In this document: positions 1 to 6,923 of the stretch, one piece after another | Layout: each line of letters opens with the position of its first letter | How positions within the stretch are numbered: position 1 is the stretch's first letter | NCBI GenBank assembly: GCA_023489375.1 | Contig: JAMDCX010000074.1 | Location: forward strand, 1 to 15,118 | Reading direction: 5' to 3' | From: Planctomycetota bacterium | GTDB lineage: Bacteria > Planctomycetota > Phycisphaerae > WQYP01 | Length of the DNA: 15,118 nt | The notes under the pieces: model-generated | Databases searched by the model: none | What the model saw: only the letters and a program-made list of their open reading frames with translations | Told to the model about the DNA's origin: nothing | Made by a program: the position numbers and the translations under genes

Positions 1-135
1 CCTGACCAAGGCCCATCAACGCGCGTGTCAGTCCCTGAAGGGGGCCCATTAACCGGAGAGCCGGATGCGGTAAATCCGCACGTCCGGTTCGGAGGGAGGG
101 GAGTCCGCAATAAAAGCGGACTTCCCTACCCCTAT
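1..135 (+). mobile_element. Group II intron, 3' end (domains V and VI)
   Basis: Domain V is at 58-90. It has the catalytic AGC triad (59-61), an 8-bp basal stem (58-65 with 83-90), a two-base CG bulge at 81-82 and a distal stem 66-70 with 76-80. Domain VI follows at about 91-135, with a bulged branch-point A at 128 and the splice end AT at 134-135. Bacterial group II introns are self-splicing retroelements that normally encode a reverse transcriptase in domain IV. Here only the tail is in view. A short reading frame ending with TAA at 50-52 might be the end of that protein, but it is too short to recognise. The downstream exon starts at 136 and shows no gene. The helices are intact, so the element may be functional if its 5' part exists upstream. 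Confidence 0.85.
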
Positions 136-250
136 GCATTTTCCTCGTCTCTTGTCCTAAAATTCTAAATACTACTCATTACTCATTATTCATTGTTTAC
201 TATTCACTTATATTTTGAAATTTGCTTTATTAGCCCGTGAATGGTTACCC

Positions 251-438
251 GTTAACGGCGTGGCAATTTTTCCGGGCCACATGGCCGTGCGGGGACTCGT
301 CACATAGCCGCCGGCTTTGCCGGCGGTGGAACGTACCATAAAAGTATCCCGCGGCGCCGGAACCAAACGGCGTGATTTGCCCCCGATTTAGCGTTATTAC
401 GGCCACGCCCGGAATAATTGCCACGCCTCCCGTTAACC
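251..438. repeat. Inverted-repeat element with central GC hairpin
   Basis: The outer arms 251-277 and 407-438 are inverted copies of each other apart from a few mismatches and a short gap. Both contain GCGTGGCAATT followed by (T/A)TTCCGGGC. Inside, 308-326 forms CCGCCGGC-TTT-GCCGGCGG. The bases around this hairpin resemble the hairpin region of the two 125-bp elements at 6209 and 10620 (GTCAYATAGCC before it, GGTGGA after it), so it may be a distant relative with different ends. There is room for no transposase. It looks like a MITE-type or structured intergenic repeat. Its exact boundaries are uncertain. Confidence 0.6.
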
Positions 439-454
439 ATAGTGATAGCAAACC

Positions 455-487
455 GTTGTCATTGTGTTAAGTTTGTGTTAATCCTGT
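455..487 (+). promoter_or_regulatory. Three 11-bp direct repeats, probable OmpR/PhoB-type operator
   Basis: The sequence reads GTTGTCATTGT, GTTAAGTTTGT, GTTAATCCTGT in direct succession, each 11 bp, sharing GTT at the start and TGT at the end. Tandem sites with an 11-bp period are typical of PhoB/OmpR-family regulators, whose dimers bind head to tail. The array ends 77 bp before the start codon of a regulator of that family, which suggests autoregulation. A weak -10-like TATAGG lies at 512-517. The link to this particular protein is inference. Confidence 0.5.
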
Positions 488-564
488 GCCTGGTAGCTTG
501 ACGAGTCGTGTTATAGGGGTAATGCTGAAGCAAGTTGAAGTCATAGATTAGGGGTTGGAGTTTT

Positions 565-1275
565 ATGGCACGAAAGAAAAAAATACTGGTGGTGGATGAT
601 GAACGTGATCTCGTGGAGCTTATTGGTGTGAATTTATTACGCCAGGGTTATGAAGGCGTGTTCGCCTATGATGGCAAAGTCGGACTCGAAATGGCCCGCA
701 AACTGATGCCCGATCTGATTCTTCTGGACCTGATGATGCCGGGGCTTTCGGGGCAGGAAGTGGCCACGCGACTCAAGGGTGATCCGCAGACCGCCCATAT
801 TCCAATCTTGATGCTCACCGCGCGCGGTGAGGAAACAGATATTATTGTGGGTCTGACGCTGGGCGCGGATGATTACGTTACCAAGCCTTTTTCCATGAAA
901 GTGCTCATGGCGCGAATTGCCGCGGTGTTGCGGAGAAAAGCCGCCACTGCCGAGTCCGGGCAGCAAATTTTAAGTAACGGCCCCATGGTCATTGATGAAG
1001 CCCGGCATGAAGTGACGCTGGAAGGGCACCCCATTACCGTAACGCCCACGGAATTCAAGCTGCTGACCGCGCTGACTATGGCGCGCGGGCGGGTGTTGTC
1101 GCGCGATCAGCTTATTGATCGCGTGATGGGCGCCGAAATTTATGTTACCGACCGGGCTATTGATGTCCACGTTACCGCCGTGCGCAGAAAACTCGGCGCG
1201 CATCAATGGATGATTCATACTGTCCGTGGCGTGGGCTATAAACTTCTGGAAAACCCGGAGGATGGCGAGCTGTAG
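565..1275 (+). CDS. Response regulator, OmpR/PhoB family
   Basis: A two-component response regulator of 236 aa, the usual length for the family. The receiver domain spans about residues 5-125. It has the acidic pocket D11/D12, phospho-acceptor D55 (in LLDLMMPG), T85 and the conserved K107 (YVTKPF). A winged-helix DNA-binding domain covers about 135-232 (VTPTEFKLL, then RAIDVHVTAVRRKLG and VRGVGYKL). It should act as a phosphorylation-controlled transcription factor in the cytoplasm. The start is supported by a GGTTGGAG Shine-Dalgarno-like stretch shortly upstream. No histidine kinase is adjacent: the next gene is rph, 93 bp downstream, so this is an orphan within the window. The receiver is closest in style to PhoB, but the phosphate link is not proven. 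Three 11-bp repeats upstream suggest autoregulation. Confidence 0.93.
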   Translation: MARKKKILVVDDERDLVELIGVNLLRQGYEGVFAYDGKVGLEMARKLMPDLILLDLMMPGLSGQEVATRLKGDPQTAHIPILMLTARGEETDIIVGLTLGADDYVTKPFSMKVLMARIAAVLRRKAATAESGQQILSNGPMVIDEARHEVTLEGHPITVTPTEFKLLTALTMARGRVLSRDQLIDRVMGAEIYVTDRAIDVHVTAVRRKLGAHQWMIHTVRGVGYKLLENPEDGEL

Positions 1276-1368
1276 GTTCGCCATGCCGGCCATGATAATC
1301 CCGGACGTGACAACTGCCGTTCCAGAGGCGATACTGGCAATCCGGAAATGGTTGTCAGGGGACGTGAT

Positions 1369-2085
1369 ATGCGAATCGATGGACGACGGGCGGATCAACT
1401 CCGCACAATTACCATGCAACGGAATTTTACACGCCATGCCGGTGGATCGGTGCTGGTAAGCTTTGGTGACACGCGCGTCTTATGCACGGCCATTATTGAG
1501 AAGGGCGTGCCACCATGGTTGGCCGGAAAGGGACAGGGTTGGCTGACGGCGGAATATGCCATGCTTCCATCCTCCACCCACACTCGCAAAAAGCGTGACA
1601 GCGGTAAACCGGATGGCCGCAGTGTGGAAATTCAGCGGCTCATTGGCCGCGTATTGCGCGGCGTAATCGAAATGAACAAGCTGGGAGAAAATACGCTGTG
1701 GCTGGATTGTGATGTGATTCAGGCGGATGGCGGAACCCGCACCGCAGCCATCACCGGGGCGTACGTGGCCCTGTCTGATGCGGTACAGCGTGCCACGCGG
1801 GATCAATTAATTACCGCCAATCCCATAATCGGACAGGTGGCGGCCATCAGCGTGGGGATTGTGGACGGTCAAGCGCTGCTGGACTTGAATTATCAGGAAG
1901 ATTCCGCCGCGCAAGTGGATATGAATGTCGCCATGCTGGCGGACGGTTCCTTTGTCGAATTGCAGGCCACCGGGGAACATGCCACGTTCAGCCCCCGCCA
2001 ATTCAATGGGCTGCTGAGACTAGCGGTGTCCGGCATTCGTGAACTGCATAAAATTCAGTTGCAAGCGCTGAAAAAGCGGATTTGA
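1369..2085 (+). CDS. rph: Ribonuclease PH
   Basis: RNase PH is a phosphorolytic 3'-5' exoribonuclease that trims the 3' ends of tRNA precursors. It releases nucleoside diphosphates and acts as a hexameric ring. The 238-aa product fits the family length of about 240. Visible signatures are MRIDGR at the start, the phosphate-binding segment GKPDGRSVEIQRLIGR (about 79-94), DVIQADGGTRTAAI (about 115-128) and the metal-ligand pair D178/D184 in LDLNYQEDSAAQVDMN. The ATG at 1369 is preferred over one at 1348: AGGGGA sits just upstream, and the product then begins at the conserved MRIDGR. The gene lies 93 bp behind the response regulator in the same direction, so the two may be co-transcribed. All catalytic positions appear intact. 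Confidence 0.95.
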   Translation: MRIDGRRADQLRTITMQRNFTRHAGGSVLVSFGDTRVLCTAIIEKGVPPWLAGKGQGWLTAEYAMLPSSTHTRKKRDSGKPDGRSVEIQRLIGRVLRGVIEMNKLGENTLWLDCDVIQADGGTRTAAITGAYVALSDAVQRATRDQLITANPIIGQVAAISVGIVDGQALLDLNYQEDSAAQVDMNVAMLADGSFVELQATGEHATFSPRQFNGLLRLAVSGIRELHKIQLQALKKRI

Positions 2086-2399
2086 TACCCCCGCGTCACA
2101 TCCTGCCCATTGCTGTTACGCACTCATTGCGATGTTGGGACAAGCCTAAATGGCCATTAGAATTGCATCCGCATTTGGACCATCGCCATTGAAAAAACTA
2201 AAAATATGTGTCGCCTCATCTTGACGAACACGGGCGATCTGAATAACGTAATGAAAAGGAGATGGCAAGGCGGGCGGTTTACGGCATGAGGAACAATGCG
2301 GTAAATGGCGATACCGGGAACGCCAAACCGCCGCCGATTGTGGTTATTTTCTCCCGGTTAATGAATGGCTGGTGTTTTTCCGGCTGAACGGGGAAATGT
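2086..2399. other. Intergenic region without a convincing gene
   Basis: This gap lies between rph and a small unknown gene. It holds an imperfect inverted repeat: GGCGGGCGGTTT at about 2269-2280 against AAACCGCCGCC at about 2325-2335. On the minus strand a frame is open from about 2343 to the stop at 2146-2148 (about 65 codons), but it has no ATG and no recognisable family. No strong terminator with a T-run follows rph. Confidence 0.5.
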
Positions 2400-2696
2400 A
2401 TGTTACGCAAACGGGCCCGTCATTATCATACGAGGTTTCGCGCTGAAGAACGTTATGGGGTTCGTTTGTCAACCGCCGATATGGATGATATCTGCGCGGC
2501 AATCCAGAACCACCCGAACTGCAAGTGGAAGGTACTCTCCGCGGTGCGATTAAGTTGCAGTCAGAGCAGGGTAACTGTACAGCATGGAGAGGACAGGCTT
2601 ATCGTTGTTTATGATAAGCATTATAAAATATTGCGCACCTGTCTGCCCGGCAACGTAACAGTTGCCGCTGATGATCGCCCGAACAATATTGCATAA
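2400..2696 (+). CDS. Small hypothetical protein, 98 aa
   Basis: The family is not recognised. The product is a soluble 98-residue protein rich in Arg and His at its N-terminus. Its middle alternates charged and hydrophobic residues like a folded domain (ERYGVRLSTADMDDI), and there is a hydrophobic strand-like segment (RLIVVYDKHYKILRTCLP, about 67-84). The amino acid pattern looks coding rather than random. It is not a shadow of another gene, because rsmE only begins to overlap this area from the opposite strand at 2719. Translation starts are weakly supported: GGGGAA lies a few bases before the ATG. The gene converges on rsmE with a 22-bp gap. It could be a toxin-like or nucleic-acid-binding small protein, but nothing in the sequence settles that. 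Confidence 0.45.
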   Translation: MLRKRARHYHTRFRAEERYGVRLSTADMDDICAAIQNHPNCKWKVLSAVRLSCSQSRVTVQHGEDRLIVVYDKHYKILRTCLPGNVTVAADDRPNNIA

Positions 2697-2718
2697 AGTC
2701 AGACCTGCATCGGCGTTA

Positions 2719-3570
2719 TCAGAAATTAAAGCCAGACATGCATAAGGCGGCTTGTATAATTGCGGCGGCGGCGGTGGCCGCGGTTTCAATCCGCAAAATA
2801 TGGCGGCCCAATAGTACCGGTGGCGCAATATGGTTCAAAAGTTCTCGTTCTTCCTGGCTCCATCCTCCTTCCGGACCGATCATTACCGCAATACATGGTA
2901 TTTGAGGAATACCGCGGTGTGCCGCTGGACGATCCAAAGTTTTCGCCGCCTGATTATCTGAAGCCTCAGGACTTAGACTCTCGTTATGGTCAACGATGGG
3001 CCATGAAGGCCCAATATTGTCCGTCCGCCAGGAAATCAGGCGTTCCAGCAGGCTTTGCGCGGCTTGGACATCGGTCCATATCATGGTGCGGTATTTATCT
3101 CGACGTTCCAGTAATTCCATGGGTGTGCATGGCGGTTCCACCGCCAGTATACGGTTCCGTCCGCATTGTTTGGCGGATTCAATAGCCAGGCGTTTCCATT
3201 TGTCCATTTTGTCCGCTGTAGCGCCTGGATGCGCTACGCTATAGCGGCACTCCAGCCAGATCAGCTGGTCCACCCCCAATTGGCTGATTTTTTCCAGTAA
3301 ATCATGCGCCCGGTAACCCTGGGGAACTGCGGTGGCGATGGTCAGCTGATACAGCGGTGGCGGATCGCACACTATCTCTGCGGTCAATTGGTATGTAACC
3401 TGTTTTTTATGGATAGTTAATTGCGCCGGGGCCCATTGCCCACTGCCATCAAAAAGGACCACGGCCGCATCCGGTTTCAGTCGCAGAACATCGCGGGCAT
3501 GATGCGCCTGATCGGTTGATAGTTCGCCATGGAGGTCCAGCGGGGCAACATAAAAGCGCGGCATATTCAT
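2719..3570 (-). CDS. rsmE: 16S rRNA (uracil-1498-N3) methyltransferase RsmE
   Basis: RsmE methylates N3 of U1498 in 16S rRNA, using SAM, on the assembled 30S subunit. It is a SPOUT-fold (knotted) enzyme. The N-terminal PUA-like part (PRFYVAP, then HHARDVLRLKPDAAVVLFDGSG) and the C-terminal knot motifs IGPEGGW (231-237) and LGRHILRIETA (254-264) are clear. The middle ESAKQCGRNR (131-140) is also typical. At 283 aa it is longer than the usual 240-250. An extra hydrophilic stretch at about 178-223 lies between the core and the knot. It is the last gene of a leftward operon, 10 bp behind the methyltransferase gene. The start could also be the ATG two codons inside. Function is confident. Confidence 0.93.
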   Translation of the reverse strand: MNMPRFYVAPLDLHGELSTDQAHHARDVLRLKPDAAVVLFDGSGQWAPAQLTIHKKQVTYQLTAEIVCDPPPLYQLTIATAVPQGYRAHDLLEKISQLGVDQLIWLECRYSVAHPGATADKMDKWKRLAIESAKQCGRNRILAVEPPCTPMELLERRDKYRTMIWTDVQAAQSLLERLISWRTDNIGPSWPIVDHNESLSPEASDNQAAKTLDRPAAHRGIPQIPCIAVMIGPEGGWSQEERELLNHIAPPVLLGRHILRIETAATAAAAIIQAALCMSGFNF

Positions 3571-3580
3571 AACCGTGTAC

Positions 3581-4321
3581 TCACCAATACGCGACTCCGG
3601 ATACTACCGCCGGTCGCCGCGCGCGGCGCAGAATCAGTAAATCGGCATCGGAATTCACACCGGCGGGCCCGGTCCATTTCAGAACGGAAGTGGCAACGTG
3701 GAATCCGTGTTCCACCGCCGTGGGCGGAAAATCGGCGGCGCTGTTCCTCCGCGGATCGCTGATCCAGCACACGCCAGTTGGGGCCATCAGGCGGTCCATA
3801 GCCGCCAGAAGAATCGGATGCAGCCGGCGCTCATACAGCACGTCCGAAGCGATGATCCATTCAAATTGCGCCTGCATGGGCCAGCGCCAGTCCATGGGCC
3901 TTGCTTCCACAAGGTGGGCAGGAATATTATTGCAACTGGCGTTGTAGGCGGCAAAAGCAATGGCTTCTTCATCATAATCTGTGAAGGTAACATGCCAACC
4001 GCGCTTGGCGGCGGCAATACCGGCAATGCCTAAACCGCAACCCAATTCAATAGCCCGTGGTGGGGCGGTGGAATTATTAGCTAGCCAAAGCGGCGGTGAA
4101 TCCTCGCCATCAAGAATATGTTCCGCCAGCATCAGACTGCTGGGCCAGATTACCGGCCAATAAGGAAGATACTGATCTTTCTTATAGCGTGCCTCCACCG
4201 TGGGGTCATCCAGAAGTGAATCCGGATCTGCCGGCGCGACAATTTCCAGATGATGCGTACCAGCGGTAAGTTCATGTTTACGAAGAGGATAACGGGATTG
4301 CAATGTTAGCCGGTTGGTCAT
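3581..4321 (-). CDS. Class I SAM-dependent methyltransferase (METTL/KMT-like)
   Basis: This 246-aa protein has a Rossmann-type methyltransferase core. Motif I is ELGCGLGIAG (92-101), the acidic loop is TDYDEEAI (114-121) and a later strand carries ASDVLYE (158-164). The preceding YLPYWPVIWPSSLMLAEHIL (51-70) is the sort of segment seen before motif I in family-16 (lysine/ETFB-type) methyltransferases. A protein substrate is therefore a reasonable guess, but it is not shown. It overlaps the upstream gene by 4 bp (ATGA) and is followed 10 bp later by rsmE, so the genes are translationally coupled. This places it with ribosome modification only by context. The C-terminal tail is rich in Arg and Ala and is not diagnostic. 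Confidence 0.8.
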   Translation of the reverse strand: MTNRLTLQSRYPLRKHELTAGTHHLEIVAPADPDSLLDDPTVEARYKKDQYLPYWPVIWPSSLMLAEHILDGEDSPPLWLANNSTAPPRAIELGCGLGIAGIAAAKRGWHVTFTDYDEEAIAFAAYNASCNNIPAHLVEARPMDWRWPMQAQFEWIIASDVLYERRLHPILLAAMDRLMAPTGVCWISDPRRNSAADFPPTAVEHGFHVATSVLKWTGPAGVNSDADLLILRRARRPAVVSGVAYW

Positions 4322-4917
4322 GGCTGCGATTCCGGCAATGATTTGGCGTGTGTACTGGAAGCTGATGCCGGCGCAGTAGAGGACGGCCCGCCGGCCTGCG
4401 TTGTCGCCGGCGCATGATGAGTAGTCAGGATGATGGTGGCGACAATGCCAATAAAAAGCACGATGGCCGTGGCAATGACAAAACGTGTCCAGGGGGATAA
4501 ATTAAGCCCTTCCAAATCATCATCCGGCCCCACTTTTTTTTTCTGTGGTGCCAGCAGCGGATCATAGGCGAGCATGGATTGTTCATCGGCTCCGCCGAGC
4601 GCGGCGGCTTCAATTTGAATTGCGGCGGCCAGGCGAGCCCATACATCGGCGGGCATCGCCATATCCGGCGTTGGGGCCGGTGCGGATGCCGGGCGCTGGC
4701 CAAGTTCGGCTTGAATATGGTTGGCTAACCATTCCACCTGCCCCTCCCGTGGCGCTGCATTGCGGGCAAATTCCCGAAAAGCGCTGCGGATACCACGTTG
4801 CAATGCCGTCTCGGTAGCCGCCGGGGTGCCGCCCTGAATTGCCAGCGCATAAAGCTCATTGCGATGAACTTCCAGCAACTCCAAAAAACGACGACTGGCG
4901 GATTCAATCATCAGCAA
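4318..4917 (-). CDS. Single-pass membrane protein of unknown function
   Basis: No family is recognised. The 199-aa protein has three parts. The N-terminal region (1-74) is helical and rich in charged residues, with RRFLELLEVHRNELYAL at the start. A variable Pro/Ala region and a cytoplasmic stretch ending in QKKKVGPDDDLEG (125-137) follow. One transmembrane helix (about 146-166, VIATAIVLFIGIVATIILTT) and a short Ala/Thr/Ser-rich tail close it. A cytoplasmic N-terminus is likely from the KKK cluster on that side. The start is 16 bp from the end of the lipoprotein gene and the end overlaps the methyltransferase gene by 4 bp, so it belongs to the operon. The topology recalls anti-sigma-type or scaffold proteins, but no anti-sigma motif is visible. 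Confidence 0.75.
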   Translation of the reverse strand: MLMIESASRRFLELLEVHRNELYALAIQGGTPAATETALQRGIRSAFREFARNAAPREGQVEWLANHIQAELGQRPASAPAPTPDMAMPADVWARLAAAIQIEAAALGGADEQSMLAYDPLLAPQKKKVGPDDDLEGLNLSPWTRFVIATAIVLFIGIVATIILTTHHAPATTQAGGPSSTAPASASSTHAKSLPESQP

Positions 4918-4933
4918 ATTCCATCCATGATTG

Positions 4934-5623
4934 TTACTTGACCGCAGGTGGTGTTGTTGCCAGCGGAGCCGCGAGAGCCTCGGCTATCGTCACGCCATCA
5001 TGCTGCATGCTTTCAACAAGTCCCGGCATGGCCGGATCCAACTGATAAATACGGATATATAACGCGCGGGCTTTGCCCTTTTCTCCAATGCTGTCATAAA
5101 ATTGTGCCACCTGCATGAGCACTTCAGGATTGGAGGGTGCCATGGCGGCGGCTTTGACAAAATTAACCCGCGCATCATCCAGATCGCCAATGCGTTTATA
5201 GAAGCGGGCTACGCGCAGACGTCCGTTAACGCGTCCGGTCAGTTCCGCGTCACGTTCCAGAAAGTTCATAGCTTCATTGGGACGGCCCGCGCGGATCAAC
5301 GCTTCCGCCAGGGCACTTTTTACGTGCCCGAAATTGGGATCAACCGTCCACGCGGTTTTGTAATGGAAAGCCGCTTCCTGATAACGCGCCAGCATATAAT
5401 CTGAAGCGCCGGCATAATAATTAGCCCGCGGGTCGGAAGGGTTGGATTGCAAGGCGGCATTAAATTTTTGCAGAGCGGATTGGTACTTGCCCTGATGGTA
5501 CAGGGACAGTCCCTGATTGCGTAAGCGCATAGCCGAACTTTCGCACCCGGCCAGCAGCAGTGAAGCCATGCCCAGCAGCAGAAACGCTATTGGGAACCCG
5601 CGATTTGAGTGTTTAATTTCCAT
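4934..5623 (-). CDS. TPR-repeat lipoprotein
   Basis: This is an exported lipoprotein of 229 aa. The signal sequence (1-26) has positive residues, then a hydrophobic run, then the lipobox LAGC with the lipidated Cys at 27. The rest is a string of about five tetratricopeptide repeats (from about residue 31 to 205, for example NQGLSLYHQGKYQSALQKFN). These form helical pairs that bind other proteins. It should be anchored in the membrane facing the periplasm and act as an assembly or scaffold subunit. A longer open frame runs up to 5791, but the ATG at 5623 is chosen. It has AGGAGAT 7 bp upstream, and only this start gives a proper signal peptide. It is the first gene of the leftward operon. Confidence 0.88.
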   Translation of the reverse strand: MEIKHSNRGFPIAFLLLGMASLLLAGCESSAMRLRNQGLSLYHQGKYQSALQKFNAALQSNPSDPRANYYAGASDYMLARYQEAAFHYKTAWTVDPNFGHVKSALAEALIRAGRPNEAMNFLERDAELTGRVNGRLRVARFYKRIGDLDDARVNFVKAAAMAPSNPEVLMQVAQFYDSIGEKGKARALYIRIYQLDPAMPGLVESMQHDGVTIAEALAAPLATTPPAVK

Positions 5624-5630
5624 AAAATAT

Positions 5631-5637
5631 ATCTCCT
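5631..5637 (-). promoter_or_regulatory. Ribosome binding site that fixes the lipoprotein start
   Basis: AGGAGAT on the minus strand lies 7 bp before the ATG at 5623. The upstream in-frame extension has no such site, overlaps the divergent gene at 5674 and would bury the signal peptide inside the protein. Confidence 0.75.
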
Positions 5638-5673
5638 GGAGTATTTCATTATTAAAGATGGTAACATTGAAAT

Positions 5674-6081
5674 ATGATTTGGCAAGACTACCGGCAAAAA
5701 GTTCTTCGTTTTGCGATTCTGAAACATGTTCGTGATCCGGATGTTCACTGGGATTTGCTCCTGCAACTGCCGGATCGTCCTCTGTTGGCAACGTGGCAAA
5801 TTCAGATCGAACCGGCCGATTGGCGAAATAGTCTTATTGCCGCCCGGCGCCTGCCCGACCATCGGGTAGTTTATTTAGATTATGAAGGCGAAATTTCCGC
5901 AGGTCGGGGGCGGGTTACCCGCGTCGATGCCGGCCTTATGGAGCTATCACAGTATGACCCGCAGGGTATCGAAACGATTTTGCACGGAAAACTTTTCCAT
6001 GGGGCCTTAACACTTACCCCCGCGGCTGATACTCCGAACGCTTCGGAAAAGTGGACTTTACAATGGAAGGAAATAGTGTAG
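5674..6081 (+). CDS. Stand-alone LigD-type 3'-phosphoesterase domain protein
   Basis: This 135-aa protein resembles the 3'-phosphoesterase (PE) module at the N-terminus of the DNA ligase D repair enzyme. That module trims 3'-phosphate or ribonucleotide ends during non-homologous end joining. The metal-binding pattern is visible as KH(V)RDPDVHWDLLL, with H18, H25 and D27 in the expected spacing. The later segment LPDHRVVYLDYEGEISAGRGRV is also typical. No ligase or polymerase domain follows, so it is a single-domain member of the DNA polymerase ligase N-terminal family. Its promoter region is the 50-bp gap to the divergent lipoprotein gene. Whether it still takes part in DNA end repair is inference. 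No ku or ligD gene is in the window. Confidence 0.78.
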   Translation: MIWQDYRQKVLRFAILKHVRDPDVHWDLLLQLPDRPLLATWQIQIEPADWRNSLIAARRLPDHRVVYLDYEGEISAGRGRVTRVDAGLMELSQYDPQGIETILHGKLFHGALTLTPAADTPNASEKWTLQWKEIV

Positions 6082-6208
6082 CCTGCAAGATTGGTCTGCT
6101 GACTTTGCATCTGTACTTTCCAGCTTTGGCAGTCACGCTAAAAGAATTTTGTGCGACTACCGGACGTATGTCAATACCGATATGGAATCCGAAGTTAGGA
6201 ATTGAACC

Positions 6209-6333
6209 ATAATAACTTCCAAATAGTCTTTACGCCGGTAGATGCGCGGATTCCGGAGCACCATCTGTCATATAGCCACCGGCTTGGCCGGTGGTGGAGT
6301 ATTCAATGGTAAGGCCAATCGGGAAGTTATTAT
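6209..6333. mobile_element. 125-bp MITE-like repeat, copy 1
   Basis: The ends are ATAATAACTTCC (6209-6220) and its exact inverse GGAAGTTATTAT (6322-6333). In the middle, 6276-6294 forms an 8-bp hairpin CCACCGGC-TTG-GCCGGTGG. A second copy of identical length is at 10620-10744, roughly 90% identical by eye (about 12 differences). It has no coding capacity. No clear target duplication is visible. It sits between the PE-domain gene and rpsU. The central hairpin resembles REP-type sequences that are mobilised in trans by a transposase, but that link is inferred. Confidence 0.8.
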
Positions 6334-6363
6334 CAGCCCTGTTTCTTATTGGCGAATTGGCCC

Positions 6364-6612
6364 TTATTCGCGTTCGCGGGATGGAAAACGCTCTTTTCGC
6401 GGCGGCGGCGGAGCAATGCCTCTGGCCTCCATGAGCGTTTTAAGTTCGCGTTTTTCCGCTTTGCGCAATTGCCGACGGCGCTTTTCGCTGGGCTTCTCAA
6501 AATAAGCCAGCCGCTTCATATCTTTAATAAGACCCTCTTTTTCACAGAGTTTCTTAAAACGCCGCAGCATTTGATCCACTGTTTCGTTACCACGCGACTT
6601 TACTTTCAGCAT
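6364..6612 (-). CDS. rpsU: 30S ribosomal protein S21
   Basis: S21 is a small basic protein of the 30S subunit that helps in binding mRNA at the Shine-Dalgarno region. The 82-aa product begins MLKVKSRGNETVDQMLRRFK and continues with the basic helices EKRRRQLRKAEKRE, both characteristic. The longer frame up to 6783 is rejected: the ATG at 6612 has GGAG about 6 bp upstream, and the family starts there. The Pro/Arg-rich tail (PPPPRKERFPSRERE) makes it slightly longer than the enterobacterial protein of about 71 aa. It stands alone as a leftward unit with a near-consensus promoter at 6746-6774, giving a leader of roughly 125 nt. That leader is long enough for regulation, but no known leader structure is recognised. 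Confidence 0.95.
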   Translation of the reverse strand: MLKVKSRGNETVDQMLRRFKKLCEKEGLIKDMKRLAYFEKPSEKRRRQLRKAEKRELKTLMEARGIAPPPPRKERFPSRERE

Positions 6613-6745
6613 AGCTACTCCGCCAAACCGTCTTTTCCACACCAATACTCCACCTCTAAGGCCACCTCCGTCCGGTTTACCGGACAGCAGGATCAACCTG
6701 AGAATGGTCCCCGCATTGCTAAGCCAGGGAATTTTCAAGTTTTGT

Positions 6746-6774
6746 AGTATAATACCTGCAGTACGCCATGGCAA
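6746..6774 (-). promoter_or_regulatory. Sigma-70-type promoter for rpsU
   Basis: On the minus strand TTGCCA (6774-6769) and TATACT (6751-6746) are separated by exactly 17 bp. Both match the -35 and -10 consensus closely. It points at rpsU. An overlapping TATAAT on the plus strand (6748-6753) lacks a good -35 partner. Confidence 0.65.
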
Positions 6775-6923
6775 GGCCGACAATTATCAGTTTTGCTCCA
6801 GGGCGTGGCCGGAAGAATGTAATAGCAATAGGATGCCGGCGGGTGCGTTTAGATTATTAGTGTTTGGTTGAAAGCCACGGAGCCGGCACGGGTCGGGATT
6901 TCAGCCGACGAAGAAGGATGGGT

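Larger units (their letters stand above)
136..564. other. Gene-free leader with repeats upstream of the response regulator
   Basis: No convincing gene is present. From 165 to 200 there is A/T-rich simple sequence built on ACTCATT/ATTCATT. The motif CCGTGAATGGTTAC (235-248) and a degenerate forward copy (245-258) follow. A long imperfect inverted repeat has arms at 251-277 and 407-438, and encloses a GC-rich hairpin at 308-326. Three 11-bp direct repeats lie at 455-487. The remainder is the leader of the regulator gene at 565. A 68-aa leftward open frame at 245-451 is only the inverted-repeat element read as protein. Confidence 0.7.

Noticed and set aside
2649..2666. GGCAAC-GTAACA-GTTGCC stem as a terminator for the rsmE operon
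   Set aside because: Only 6 bp, no T-run in either direction, and it lies inside the small ORF 2400-2696.
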